From NCBI GenBank assembly GCA_003993805.1, contig RSEF01000004.1:8938520-9002519 (forward strand): a stretch of 64,000 nt of DNA. Direction: 5' to 3'. Every line of letters begins with the position of its first letter. Positions within the stretch are counted from its first letter, which is position 1. Under the pieces are notes generated by a model that saw nothing but the letters and a program-made list of their open reading frames with translations, was not told the DNA's origin and searched no databases. Source of the DNA: Himantopus leucocephalus (lineage: Eukaryota; Chordata; Aves; Charadriiformes; Recurvirostridae). The position numbers and the translations under genes are program-made. This document shows positions 1 to 14,800 of the stretch, in pieces.

Positions 1-3000
1 ATCAGAACATAATTCTGCCATTACATTTCAGTTCGATGTCTACAGGATATTTCTGATACAGAGTAAGGATGTAGAATTGTGATTCATCAGTACCGTGATG
101 GCCTTTAAACTCACCATACTCAGATATATTATCTAGAGGGAGAAAGAAAAGGAAATAAGGACAGGGCAGTGATGAAAATGGACTGAAAGAGTAGCAGAGG
201 ATAGAAGAGGAGATGATATTCTGTTGGATAACACAATAAAGAAAGGATCAGAGAACTAGGAGGAGGATGAGTGGGTAACCTAGTGAGGAAAGTCATGACA
301 CTACTGCAGAGGTTTTGAAGATGTATTTTCAAATCTGTAAAACAGCAGTTGTAACTGCAGATATTCCGTGAAGAGAAGTAACTCCATAGTGGCAGACTTT
401 CAGTCAATTTTGCACTTTATTTTATCAGCTAATTTGAATTAACATTTTAAACTGAAAGTTTATTTAGCAGGATAGTTCCTTGTTGTTTGAAAAGAATCTG
501 CATTATTTTTAGCTTGTATCTGTAATGTTATTTTTGTGACTTGCACTAGACAGAATAAACATTAAAATTGGTAGTCCTGAATATTTGTTCACTTTATTAG
601 ACCTAGCATTAAAAAATAAAGTATTGTATTAATAATAGCACATATCTATAAACTCCTATCAACGTTGGCAAATTGCCTGCATGTAGTGAGCAGATATACA
701 ACACCAACGTTGTGCAAGACCTGCCCTAAAATGAGAATGAGTGCAATGTAATTTAGAACATTAATTCAAAACTTCACACATACAGCACAGCCATGCAACT
801 TGACTGGCTGATGAAATAGGAAAATGCTTGTAGTAGCCTGAAAGAGAATAACACTGGCTAGTATTAAATAAAATGATAGCCTGAAAAGTTTTACTGACAA
901 TCATAAATCCTTCAACAAAGGAGTATGAACTGCTCCCAGAACTGCAAGTGGTTTTAAAATGATGATCACTGATAACTGACAGAAAGGAATAGAAAGCAGT
1001 AAAGAAATAAAAGGATAACAAGAAATATTTGAAATCACTGCTCGTATTTCCTTTTGTTCCCATGTGCTCTCAGACGACAAAAGGTGAATGTGATGTTGAA
1101 CCCAAATGTATTGCTTTCTGTTTGGCCTCTGCTATGCACTCATTATTGCAGGAAGCTTAGCTTCACAGTAGAATACCAATGCCTTTCTACTGTCGCCCCT
1201 TGCCGCTTAGTGTTTCGTGAGGGCATGATTCTCCTCTTCCTTAACCTAACTTTACACCAGTTAAAATCTCCTGATTTCAATAGAACTTCTTTTGATTTTC
1301 AGTAGCATAAAAATTAGAATCAAACCATCTTTTCTAGGTTTGCATACCCCCAAAAAATAGCTTTTTAAGTTGACTTTCTTCTGTTGTCAATACAGTACAT
1401 AAAGTACACTACTTGGTAAATGGGAAAATATAAGTCTGAATTATTTAGTGTATCAGACTTGGCTGGAGTTCTAGAGAAAATGCCTCAAGTACAATGCAGT
1501 ACATCCCTATTTTATACACCATTGAACAGAACATCTACAAATTGCCCTGGAACTCGCACACTGCCATAGGGCTAACTGACATTATTCCTGGGCTGTGGTT
1601 ACTTCTAATGCTCTGCTAATCGTTCTGTGCTCTAACGTGCTCTGGAGGAAAATCTGTACATTTCCACTAAGTCAGAGAAGTCCCACTAATGAAATTAAGC
1701 GAAAGGAATATAATGTATTTTTGTCAATGTGAGTCCCTTAAGCTAAACTTCGGAGGGTGAAGCACATGTATTATTCAACAGAAAAGCTTTAATTAGTGTT
1801 TCTTTAAAATTACTCTGAGAAAGAACGAAAAGAATCAAAATAGTCCATCAAGATTTTTGAAAGTGTAGGTAAGTAAACTTACAATAAGCTAGCATCACTG
1901 TACTGATGTGCTTGAAATCTACGTGAAAGCTAAGTAAAGTTAAGTGACTGCAAATCAAGTTCATTTCACAGAAAATTCAAGTTCTTTCCCATGGTGTACA
2001 TGACAGTAATTTTGATCAAGGTCTGGCATTCATTTTTTCCAAGACTACTTTTAATAATATTACCTGATTCTAAGAATCCCGAGTGTAGAATATAAAGTGC
2101 ATTTTAAACAGCAGTAACTCAAAGCCTGGAGAGGGAAAATGATTAGTTTGTTTTAACTAGGCCTGTGCAGAAAAAAAAAAATGCAAATATCTCACATGTG
2201 CAGATATTGATTTCCAACCAGCCTGATGTGTGGCTATAATTGGTTTAACAGACCATTGTCTATAGCTTGTAAACTTGAATCAACGCACATCCCTCTCTTA
2301 CTAGAAGATCCAAAAGCATATTGATTCAAACATTATCTCTTAAATTGAGATAACATTTTTGAGATTTCAAACTTAAATTTGCTGATTGCCTCTAAGTGAC
2401 ATGGGTTCAACACTGTCATCAGATGAGTCAAACTGTCCTTGACAGTTTTGACACTTTAACTAGTTGGTTTGGCACTGACTGATTCACTGGCAATGGACTC
2501 ATTAGCTGTAGTGCTATGTGGGACTCCGATGACTCGATTCTGACCTAGGTAGTTTTCATCTGCTTCTGAGCAGTGGATTGCTGTGCACCCCTACTGAGTT
2601 GCAAAGTAATTTTCGCTTTTGTATTTCCTAATTGCATGCTTTTTATTTCCTATCAGTCTCCTTTGTGCTGCAGCCAGCAGGTGACACCCTGTACATGAAT
2701 CCCTAGAGAGAACCATTGTCACTCCTAACTACTTATGCAGTGGCTGCCTAGTGCTAAGTTTCACTCCCAACTGCTATTTAATGTCCTCTTTCTCATGCTC
2801 CACAGAGAAAACCAATTATCATACAAACAGAGTAAAATAAAAGTATTAAGTGTCTGATTTAGGTTTATAAATCCAACTATGCACTCCAACATAGGATGTA
2901 CAGCGAAGGCTGGACTGCCAAACAGTGCACCAAACTACGTATTTCATTCTTCCTTCTACCGGCTTAACTTCTGCAAAAGTTGTAAGCATTGAGCTCGCTT

Positions 3001-6000
3001 ACTTGGTGCTAGTTAATTAACATAGTGGCAATATTGATCTTTCCTAATCTGTGCTATTACCATGGTTCAGCAAGCCACGATTCTGCACTTTTTCAAATAT
3101 TTGAGCTCTGCAGGTGACACGCACAGCAAAACCCTGAATTATTCAATGTCTGCATGCGCAATGGCCCCATTTGACCTGTTACTTGTTTGTAACATTGCTA
3201 GCTTTTTAATCTTTAATCCACTGTATGTCCTGTGAATTCTCGAAAGACTTCATCCTACATTACACTGACAAAAAAAGCTTCATTTAGTTTCTAACAATAT
3301 ATTTTACACTTTTTGGAGCACGACAGAAGTAGACGAGAAAGTACCTTCAGGAAAACTCCAAGAGAACATACTACTTCTTATCCATTTTGCTCTTTTAGAA
3401 GACCCCAAATCTCATTGGTCTTTCTTAAATACAAAATAAAACAGCAATACTGCAACTTGGCAGTTTATCATTCGTAAAGCCTTTTCAAAACATGTGTCTC
3501 ATCACAACGGGTCCTGTTCAGCACTCTTTACTCATGACTTCCGTCAAAGCCACATTTCCGTGGGAACTTAGCCTGAGGAATGAATGCAGGGTAAGCCAAG
3601 GTGATTATTGCAATCCCTTACTGGGGAAAGACAAGAAAACATAAATTTTTTTTGTCTCCACATTTAGAGGAAGTTCTAAATGTAGATTGTGCTGAGGCAC
3701 TATGTTCTTAAGAAAATTCTTCTGACAAGTTAGGAACAAAACATTAAAAAAACTCTCTGAGCAAGATTTTTAACTGAAGCTTAGCAGTATAGTTGTACTG
3801 AGAGAGAAATTTTTCAGTTAAAGTAAATTTAGAGTGTAGTCCACTGTTCTGAAGAGTGGTAGAAATACACATCAGTATGCCATACTCAGTCCTGTTACAG
3901 TCAACACTTACAGATAAGAAAACTTATTCTGTACAAGTAACATGCTACATACTTGACTGAAAATCTGCTTTATTTCTATAAACAAAAGCTTCACTCTGTA
4001 ATGCACCTTCTCTGTCACTCTTGTAGTCATGTCATTTCCATTTTTTTATGCATCTAATTTGAATTAGATCGTTGCAATCTCTGTTTGCCACGTGTAAAAT
4101 ATGAAACCACACTGCACACAAGCTTCATTTCTGGCCATGAAGACAACCTGCAGGGGGGGCTCTGATTCCTGATTGTGGAACAAACAGTGCCAGACAAGCA
4201 TTTTGAATCTTCTTCCTGTAGAGAATTGAGCTCCATTCATTGTCTAAACAGCGGCAACAGCCAGTGGTAACAGGAAAGCAGAGGGAGAATTTACAGCAGA
4301 ATATGCAGTGTCAGCATCTTTGAGCATATTGATTTATGGTGCCAAAAAATTATCCTCCCTTCCTTTCTTTCCTGACTGCTGTATGACACGCATTACACTC
4401 ACATGCTTAATTAAGGATGCCTCAACAATCATTAAGGGAAAATGTGTTCACAAAATTCAGACAGCTAAACAAAGTGCAAAATAAAACTGATAAACTAGTT
4501 TCAAAGTCAGAAAATATATGGTTAATTCCTTTACCCTATCAAGTTTTGGTTAAATGACCCAGTTTAACAGAAAAACTAGCAGTTGCTTTCTGGTTTTAGT
4601 AAGATCATTAAAACTCCATTAGGTTATTTTTAACCTTGGTACAGAATATAATCACTCCATTTATTATTTTACTGCCATCAGGGGCTAAATTCCCAAGTAT
4701 ATTTCCTAGACTATAGATATCATGACCAAGTATGTTTCTCATTTCTGAATGTAGCTAAATCACACTGTTACATTGGTAACATTTTGTTTTGTTGACATCA
4801 TGCCAAGTTACCTCTATGTTTATACATACATTAGCACTGTGAAACTTGTCAGATGATTTCTGTGGAAGCAAATATATGAAATAGAATGTATTTCTGCATA
4901 TAAGTGACAATACTAGATGATGTTAGCCATCGTGTTTCATCTTTAAGATGTTGTATGAAAATTAACAGAGCCTCAAAACTTCAGAAGAATTTGGGCAAGG
5001 ACCATTGGTCCAGCCACAGCCATGCACTTTGCACCACATATCCCCAGAGAGCATCCTTATAAATGATGTGATTGGATATTAAGTATAGCTCCTATTTTGA
5101 AGAACACGTGGTGGCAAAGAATTTATCAGGTTTCCTAACCCAGCAACACTCCTGCAAGTACCATAAGGCCTCAGCTACATTGTCCAGTAAGAGAGAGAGA
5201 GATCAGTTCCCTTGAACAACTTCAGTGTACGTCTCCCTAAACTGAACGTGAGTCATGGAGGGGAGAGAGGGGAATTTGCTCATGTTGTACGGCTGAACTG
5301 TTCTTTTCTTTGTAGCTGAAATAAAAACTGATCTAGAGATTTCTCACTTGAGTGGTTGAGACATATTTTCCTGGGTTGGCAGAATACAAGGCCAGTTTAA
5401 GAGATGTTCCCGCTTTTGTAATCACCATGTAATGTCACTACACTGCTGTTCACTTTGAATTAAAATAACTGTTCAGCTGTGTTAATTTATGCCGGTGGAT
5501 CATTTCAGTCCACCATTCCAACCATGCATTCCCTATATTCTGCTGAATGCAGAGAAATAAACTTGCAGTAAATATTGTACAGGTAGATCAGACATAGATT
5601 TGATTTTTTCATCTGTCTTTAGGAACGGCTGCAATTGCGTTGCCTGTTCTGAATGCTATGAAAAAAATATTTGTGCATTTACGTTTGGTTTTTTTCTACT
5701 TTAAGTGTATTTTAAGATACGGAATAGCAACAAAACTCCTTACCTATCAGTGTAGAGAATGCATAAGGTAGGACCCTCAAGCATCTTAACGTACCTGCCA
5801 GAATGCCAAACCATCCTTCACTTCACATCCAAAGCATAGTAACAGTAGGCCTTCACTTCAGGTATCAAGCCAGATGAAAGGCTGGGATCATAAGACACAG
5901 TGGAAGCAGAGTATGTCTTCTGGTGAAACCCAGTGTTTTTGGGATATAGTATGTTTCTAGAGTTCATGACACAAGCAGCTTTCTGTCCTGCCTTAACATT

Positions 6001-9000
6001 TAGAGTGCGCCTTCAGCAAATAGCGCATCTGACATCACTGAGACATGATCTTGAAAGATCTAATAGTCTTCATTTTGTGTGGCTATTTGTACACAAATGC
6101 ACAATCAAAAGGCTTGTTTTCCTACTTTTAATTAAGGTTTTTAATTCTGTCTATAGCTGCAGCTTTCCTAGATTATAAAACCTCAAACCGAATTGCATAG
6201 ATTCTATTCACACTATCAGAATAGGAGTGGATGAACTTAATGAAATAAAAACAAAGAAGAAGATAAATCTGTCCAGCTGCCACCGTGTACATCTTATAAA
6301 TACATGGATGATATCTATTCATCATTTTTATCTTATAAGCAGGTAGAGAAACCCAGAACTTACAGACTCGGCTGAGATTGAACTCTTTAGATTTATCTCA
6401 ATTAGGAACTTCTGACAGATACTATCTGACAATAAGGGCAAGTAAAAGTGGAAATGCAAGTGAGAGACTTCTCTGAATGAAGACTCAGACTTTTATCTGG
6501 CATCTTTCAGAGTCAAACACCTGAGTGTTGCATTGCTGCTTCACGTGGATTTGTATTATCTGTACCAATATGAAGTATTTAGAAAATGGGAAGGCGAACA
6601 GATTCAGATTCTATTCTTTTCGGTTGCTGTTTCATGCTAAATAATAGCAGACTTCAATCAATACCAAGCCTAAACATTTGTGGGGGAAAAAGTAAATTTT
6701 ATTTAATATATTCAGCAGGATTTGTGTGTGATTTTTGATTACCACATATCAAAAGTCTGTCCCCTTTTTTTGGCATGGAGTCTATCATAGGTTCTTCAAG
6801 CCATAAAATTAAAACACACTCTTACTTTCTTTGTCAGATGACTTTTTTCTCACTCTGTTCACCAAAGAAGCCCCAGCTGCCTCCACCTCATGCAAAAGGC
6901 TGTTGTATAGCAAATACTTCTCACAGTTCCTTGGGTCTTTGTTCTCAAATTAGAAATAAGTATCATATTCAAATTTTTTATACTTCAGTTATATTTTACA
7001 TATTAAATAACTTGCTACATTTGTATTTTTACACCATTGTCTGCAGTTTCACAGATGGAAAACGGTCTTTAATGTCCATAAGTAGGCAAATCAGCATTTT
7101 GTTTTCTTTTTAATTACTTTAGATACAGAAGGAATGAAGAACCCTGGCATGCAAACACAGAAATTGGTAACTAAGCTTGGAGTATTTTAGAAGAGTATCA
7201 GAAATATTTGTGGAAACTGCTTCTGTGTTTTACTAAACTTAGGCTGCTCAGTTGCCTAGATAATCTATAAAATATTGAATTGGATTTATTTCTTACGGCT
7301 CTATTTTGAGTGATATGAAAGGAAAAACATACCACATAAAATCCTTATCATGAGTATGAACGAGAGTTAAGAAAATCAGAAGAGTTAGGAAGCTTCTTGC
7401 CAGATAAAAAGTTGGTACATTTGATCCTGTTAGGAAGGTGAGAGAAATGCATATAGTTTAACCATTACTGAACTCATTATACTCTTTTAAAACTTAAAAA
7501 TTTCAGAAAACATGTTTGATTGGAATCTCATACTGACCAATGAAGCCAAGTAAAGCGTTTAGCAAAAGCTTCTTCCTGATGATAAACTGGAGTAATCATG
7601 AAATGAAGGTACACTTTTAAAGTAATTTCATTCCTAAAAAAAAATTATTACTGCTGAGCAGTTAATTTGCATTACAAATTCCTGCTCTAAGGAAAAAATC
7701 TACCAACATGACATAACAACAACAAAATAACACAGGTGAGATGACAATACTCTTCCATGTCATTGTGAAATAAATGAGGCCTAGTCAGCAACACGCCTCA
7801 GCATATGGCTGACCTCACCTAACTTTCATTGTGGTGAAACTAATACGCCCCTTTACTGTGCTTTTACCTCAGGACAGCTTCTGTATGTAAGTTAATTCAA
7901 GCAAGAAATATTTAGCAATAAAGAGAAGGCCTTTGATTTGGCTTCTAGATGGTTGTGTCAAAGGGTTTGTACTCAGAAAGTTTCACATTCTCTAGCTTAT
8001 CCTTTACCAGGATTCATTTGTATGGCATTTAAGGACAGCAAAATTTTAAATGGGCTCTTTCTAGTCCAAACCAGGTTAGCCTAATCATTATTCAAACAAG
8101 ACTTTAAAGAATATGGAGCTGCAGGATTCTCCAAGTTCTTGCTTTGTAGGCAGATGCAGAGGGCTATAATATGGAAATGAGGGATTACAGATCTATCGGA
8201 AGCAGCTTCCACTGTACAAGACACCTTCAAACTCTAAACTTCATTAATTTAGCTGGGTGGAACTTCAGGAAGTATGTAACAACGACAGGTAAGGGCAATA
8301 AGGTTGTTAGGATCATATGTTAACTCCTAGTCCAAATCTCCTAAAACAGATTTAATACAGTTTTTCATCCTATTTTCTTCCAGACAGCGGTAAAGCTGAA
8401 TATATTGAATTATTAGTACAGCTGTATGAACATGTAAAGTAAAATCAGACATATTTCCAAAGCTTATAACCTTTCCTTTCCAGGGAGATGAAGTCTGTTC
8501 TGAATGTCTGTATCAGAAAATATCCTGCACAAAGATATCTTACCAATTCTCCAGTTACCGTTACTTCTTCCAAGACAAGTCAAAACAGATCCTCAGTGAA
8601 ATTCATCATCTAATGGAGAACCATTTACACTACACAGTTAATTGACAAGGTTCTCTCTAGGCATAGCGAATTGGTACGTATCTAATCCAGTCTCAGATTC
8701 TTTCTAGGTTTTGCTCTTGGTTTCCCTCTAATTAATGAGTCCCATCTGGTGGGAAATTTTTCCCGCTACTTAGTAGCGACACCCATCAATCAATGTTCCT
8801 CTCTTAAAGAGGTTCCATCACACACCGCTAGGCTGGGTTTACAGGGCTTTGTACAAAATTAAAAACATCCTTATGAGAGAAAGTTTTAAAGATATTTTAT
8901 TTGGGAAGATTTCTTTCTTTAAATGAGATTCCTATACAGTACATACTCTGAGTTCTCTGGAGCGGTTCATTACATTAATTTTACTAAAAGGGTAATTTTT

Positions 9001-11313
9001 CTTAAACTGTGAATTGTTGAAGGATAATTAAAGAAAATTGTTTCAACTTAATACAATTTTTTTGCTGGCCACATAAGAATACTCAGTTTTCCGAAGTGAT
9101 ATAGTTGCTTCAAATAATGGATAACACGTAAGGTTAGTCCCTACTATGTGGAACAAGTGGGTGATAATTTCCAATAGTAATTACTCCGAAATTTTTTTCA
9201 AAAAGCTTGCAGTGTCCTTGATACGGAAATATAGCTAATGAAGACTGAAGACTAGTCAGCCACAACACCTGTTCTAATTATAGTCAAACAAATACCAACA
9301 GTTTCCAAATGGTGAGTTCCCATGCCATCCGAACTAAGAAAATCCATGAATGTATTTATCAGACTGCAGGGATCCACACTGTTCCAAATAAACTGTCACT
9401 AGGTTCTACTGTGAATAGGCTGGTTAACACTCATGATAAAAATGCTTTTTTGCAACAAATTTGGGGATGAGACTGAACAGATAGTGCTACAAGGGAATGT
9501 TGCTCTATGTTTATCTATACCATTGCAGATAAACAGATTAGCTGGCCAGTACAAGTTTCTTCTTGCATCACACTGTCTGATTCAAGCATATCCTTACATT
9601 TAGGCCTCCAAAGTGAGAAGGAATGCATGACAGTGTACAGCAACATACTTCTTCAGGAACGCAACACAGAAGTTCTCTTCAAAAACATATCATGAAATCT
9701 CATATTTAAAACTATCATCCACACTAAATCTTGCTCTCGCATTTTTCCCACTAGAGACAATAATGGGCAACGTCTTGAGTGAATCCTTGCTCTTTTTGTC
9801 TGCTTGAGAAACATTTCATTTTAGTTCAATTCAAGATTTCCCACAAAATGTTCACTAGATCCTATCTGTCCTTTCTTGAGATGGCTGGTGAGGGTGACCA
9901 GCAGAATTTAGCAACACATTAATCACCTGGTTTTATCATTCAAATGTATATACTTTCTAACTTCCACTGCTAAAAACAGAAGACAACTTTTTTTCCTTCC
10001 CTTCCACTGCTTCCTAGTAATCTCCCTTTCATGAGAAGGGTGTTCAGATCGTCATTCCTATGCTGACAATTCGCTCCCTCTCCAAGTAGCAAGGTAATCG
10101 ATCCATTACACCTCACTCGGATCAATCCACTGTCCTAGTCCTATCAAACCCCAGAGGTATCATTTAAACTTAGATTCATCCAGTCCTAATTTAATCTGTC
10201 AGTAAGAAAGAAACCCCAGCAAACAGACGTAAGTAGCAGCAGATTAACAAAGACAAGCCTTGATTTTAACGGCTGTAAGCACAGGCCTTCTTTAGTCTTG
10301 AATGTTTAAATTCTTCTAATTATTTAAACTTTCTTTTCCTGTAGACATCTGTAAACAACCAGTGAAATAAATATATGTGTACACACACATCTCTCTGATT
10401 ACTCAAACACAAAGTAATTTCTGCTTCAAATTTGAGAATGAAACTACAGTTTAATTTAATGTAATGCTAAGTTTAGCTTAATGTAATGCTTCTTTATACA
10501 GACACACAGAGAATTATCTGATTTGATAAAGTCAGAAATGGTATAGTTTGCAGCGTACTCCATACCAGTTTGGCACGTGCCTAAAAAGATGGATCTCTAA
10601 ACTGTACAGAACAATGAAAAATTAGGTACTTTAAAATAAATCAATATGATATTAGGTAAAAGAGTGACAGTAATGGAGTCATCTGTAACTCCAGCCATTT
10701 CAATGACGCTTGCACTTGCAGTTAACCTGCCTGTTCCATATTGGCTACCTTCTTAATGATAACCTGGAACAAAAACTGGATAAATGGGGTTTTTTACAGC
10801 TGTGTGTGTTGACTTTATTCTGCTTCCCCAAAAGTCAATGGTCATGCTTCTGTACCGAAAGCCGAGTTAGTCTGCACAGTTTTGAAAAGCCCATCTTAAC
10901 TATGTACAGAAGTAAGAATTTCTGAAGAACAGGAATGACCTCATACACTACCAGTGACGCTCAGCAGCTTCAACTCCTGAACAAATGCAGTCTCCTCTGA
11001 ATTCACGGTAAAATATGAGTACTTATTCACATGATAATCAAGTTCCAGTGCTTTGAGTCACTACAAGTAGTAAGAGTGAGCTAAAAGCAGATAACGACCC
11101 TTGACGCAAAACTTCAACAATTTACTAGAATACTTCCATTCCTGTATCCTCACTTTTTGTTTGTTGGTTAGTACTTGAGATCATGCAAAGATGCTTGGTT
11201 TCACATGAAACTCCCAACAAATCATTTCTGATAAAGCAATAGCAACCTTTTCCCACTGAAAAAAGAAATAAAACATAGGATGTCAAAGCACAGTGAAGGA
11301 CAGATTACTCTAA
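1..11313 (-). other. PCDH11X intron downstream of the large exon, distal part (no gene seen)
   Basis: This AT-rich stretch has many stops in all frames, and no convincing exon, RNA gene or transposon was recognised by eye. The open frames here are under about 115 codons, lack recognisable domains and read as chance frames. It lies 3' of the last recognised PCDH11X exon on the minus strand. That exon ends at a splice donor rather than a stop, so the stretch is inferred to be intron. Small features seen: a short hairpin at 2427-2452 beside an AP-1-like heptamer at 2424-2430, and a 7-bp inverted repeat around 8765-8779. The missing CM3-coding exons were looked for but not recognised. Very short exons could still be hidden. 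Confidence 0.6.
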
Positions 11314-11804
11314 AATCACAGAATCATATTGGTTGGGAAAGACCTTTAAGATCACCAAATCCAACCTTTAACCTAAGACTGCCAAAACCACCACTAAACC
11401 ATGTCCCTCAGCACCACATCTACATGTCTTTTAAACACTTCCAGGGATGGCGACTCAATCACATCCCTGGGCAGCCTGTTCCAATGCTTGGTAAACCCTT
11501 CAGTGAAGAAGTTTTTCCTCATATGCATCCTAAACCTCCCCTGGCATAACTTGAAGCTGTTTCCTCTTGTCCTATTGCTTGTTACTTGAGAGAAGAGATC
11601 GAACCCCACCTCGCTACAACCTCCTTTCAGGTAGTTGGAGAGAGTGATAAGGTCTCCCCTCAGCCTCCTTTTCTACAGTCTAAACACCCCCAGTTCCCTC
11701 AGCTGCTCCCCATGAGACTTCTGCTCCAGACCCCTCACCAGCTCTGTTGCCATTCTCTGGACACGCTCCAGCACCTCAATGTCTTTCTTGTAGCGAGAGG
11801 CCCA
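11314..11804 (-). mobile_element. CR1 LINE fragment, 3' end with the end of ORF2
   Basis: On the plus strand this begins with an imperfect copy of the ATCACAGAATCATA-type terminal repeat. It continues with the usual reverse-complement CR1 tail (words such as TTCCAGGGATGG, GGGCAGCCTGTTCCA and AGAAGTTTTTCCTCAT), so the element itself reads on the minus strand. Translating that strand (11609-11394) gives the C-terminal end of the CR1 reverse-transcriptase ORF, with blocks like [18 protein letters not shown] and [12 protein letters not shown]. This segment is uninterrupted by stops. The copy is 5'-truncated near 11804, as most CR1 copies are, and carries no complete reverse transcriptase, so it is a dead fossil. 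The left boundary is judged from the terminal repeat and the right boundary from where similarity to remembered CR1 sequence fades. Confidence 0.93.
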
Positions 11805-14800
11805 ATTTTAACCTATAAAATTTTGTAGCTAAAATTAACACAGCAAGATAGGATGGAAAAAACTGGTAGCAGAGAATATCAAATTGATTTCAAGGCATGT
11901 AAAGAAACACACACACACTCTTACATAATCTAGAGAAGGGCACTGGGGGAAAAAAAAATAAGAAAGCGATAACCCTGTAACTACCCAATAATGAAAAAAA
12001 CCCTGGACATAATGAAAATGAACCTCCATTAATATGATTTTTCCAAAGTATCTTTTTTATATTAAACTTCAGCTCATACATCAAAGTGAGTGAGAACTCA
12101 ACTGACTGGTTTGCTGCTAAAGAGCTGCAGATTGCTTCTGAATGAAGAAAATTGTGTGGGACTGCATTGCAATTTTAAAGGTTAGCAAGACACCTTATGC
12201 TCTGATACTGTTTCTTCTCATTTCATAGGGCTTTTTCACTTGTGGTTTCATCCCCTTGTAGTTTTCTTACAGTGCAAAGCTGTGAACAAATATAATGCAA
12301 TACAATGTACAGTATTGCAAAGATGTCTTTATAGAATATCATTCTGCTTCGTTATTATACATTTTTCTTGGTCTTTTATTCATACAATAAAAGCATGCTA
12401 TTTCTCCACACTAGAAGAAAGGAAATGAGATAAAGCAAATAACTGTACCTTTGATTCTCCATTAAAATAAATTCAAGATGTGGCCTTGAAGAAATAAGAA
12501 ATAGCCAAATAATAAGCCATAATAATAGATGTTCTTTTTTAAGGCTTACCAAAATGCAGCCATCAGAAGCAATTTTTTTGTCAAATTATCTTAACAGAAA
12601 CTAGATTAAAACACAGTTTGGGTTGCTTTTTTTTTTTGCTCTTTAAATCTTGCACGTGAGTAGCAGGCCTACTCAGGAAGGTTCAGGTTTGAAACCTCTC
12701 CAGTCTGAAAAGGTACACAGTGTAAGAGCAGCTTTAGCGTACCACTGTAACACACGTAAACCCTGACATGACAGGAGCTGCACTTATGCTGAAAATGTAG
12801 TTCAGCTGTCAGATGCTAATTAGACTTCAAAATCCTTGTAGACATCACAATAAATGTGTTAATTAATATCACATGGGATGGCAGTTTATGAGATTTGGGA
12901 TGTCTATCTCTGGCAACAGTAAAAGAGCAATAGACTATTCTGATAAAAGGCAGAATTGTCTAACAGTGGAGTTTAACTTCAGTTTTCCCACATCATGAGG
13001 TTCTTTTCACCCCACACAGTACTCCTTCCAAAGGAAGGATAAAGTAAAAACTGCTTAACACACATCAAAATACCTAGACTTTACCAAAAGCTGTGTAAAC
13101 CACCAAGTTCCTTCTGCTTCAAAAATTTGTGACATTTTAGGAGTTTCTAGACTTAATTTGGATAAAATCCTCCCCCTCAAAGTGTCCGTCCACTTCCCAT
13201 CTTCCTATCACCCTATTCCAATTTCTGCTCCTACACTTTTGCATAAAGATGCAATTGTACTGCTCAGTCTTCCAAAGGTTTCTGTGAAGAGGAAATAGAC
13301 AACTGAATGCAATGTTCTCCACTTACATCCTATCTCAGAATTATGACACGGACAAGTTATTGTTCTTAGTCCAGTTTTTCCAAAAGCAGTCCTGGTGGCA
13401 TAATCCAAAAGGAACATGAACTCTTTAAAACCATTAACTCAATTTAGGCTTTGACAGTAGTACTTATATGGCAAAATATCCAGTGTTTTCTGAAAACAAG
13501 TTGTCTATTGGATTGCTTATCCCAAAATGTTTTGCTGCAAGTTATGAAGTAGCAGTACAGGAATCTAGCTCAAGAAAACACTGACTCTGACTTCTCTTAC
13601 AACATGACATGAATTTTATCTTGAAAAGATGTGTTGCCAAAGAGACTTACTAAACTGACCAACGCTTCATTGACTGAGCTCAATAGTGACTACCATCACA
13701 ATACAAAGTGAAGGGCATTTTCTCTAAAGGTTAGATGTTATCAAAGGAAACAAAAACAAGCCTGTCTTCACCTGTGAACGTGCAAGTGATTACACCACCC
13801 ACACTGCCTGAAGACATTTCTCACTTTCTCCTCAGGCATGGTTTCTGGATTATTGGAATGGACAAGGATCCACTGCAGGTTGTCTGCTGGCAATATGGAG
13901 GCACATTCTGATATCCTAAATACACGTTCTCCAAAATCTTTGAATTTTTTTTTCTTTGTAAATATATTGGTAATAAATAATATGCCCAAATAAACAAGCA
14001 GAACAAATGCACTTGAATCTTTATCTGCTTATGGCAAAGAGTAAAGGAGGTGAATCAGACTGATGGAAATACACATACAAAAATGATATAATGAAGAGAA
14101 ATTACTTCAATGGTAAGAAATATGATCATTATAACAGCATATAAAATGTTAATTCTAGAAAAATAAGGCAATATAACAGAATTTCATTTCTCTTTACACA
14201 TTAAAATTTACTAATATTTCAAATGAGTTCTAAGAACATACATGGAATAATCATACAAACATTAGAGTCAATGGATGTGAAAATATGTGAGTACAATACT
14301 TCTACCCACTTTGAAAACTCCTCTCTGCATTATCTATCATTTAATGACCTCAGCTCTTTCTGAGAGAACATATGCCTATCACACTGAAGATCATAGCTTC
14401 AAAATGTTCTCAGCTTTGTGAATCCTTGTTTTTAAAACTATTTTTGTATTAGATTTCAGAAATCATCTTAGTCAGCTTTAGCTATCTAAAAGCTAAGTGT
14501 TCATATAGTTTCCTCCTACAGCACATAGCGGAAAGACAATTACAGAGGGTGACTCATTTCAGCTTATACTAGGTATTTGAGACAGCTATAGCAGATGATT
14601 CTTTAGGTGAGTCTCTCTTCCTTCACCTCCTACAGAAGTTAATTCCAACCTAAATCCTTCATAAAAAAATTATTTCTGCTACCTTTTATAGTCATTCAAA
14701 ACAGAAACTATCATCACTTGGAAGAAATCACTATGAGATTCTGATGTGTCTTCAGCATCAAGCATTACATAATACGAAGTGAATAATAAGGCTGTACGTG

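Noticed and set aside
6775..7113. Plus-strand open frame of 112 codons
   Set aside because: It has no recognisable domain and sits in AT-rich intron. Its length is within chance for this much sequence.
8300..8350. Minus-strand TTTTAG followed by GAGATTTGGAC, resembling the EIW of a remembered downstream PCDH11X tail exon
   Set aside because: Only three residues agree, a stop follows after a few codons and no matching donor was found. It is taken as coincidence.
11280..11828. Several short frames on the plus strand over the CR1 copy
   Set aside because: They are the antisense or wrong frames of the LINE fragment. Only the minus-strand frame reflects CR1 ORF2.
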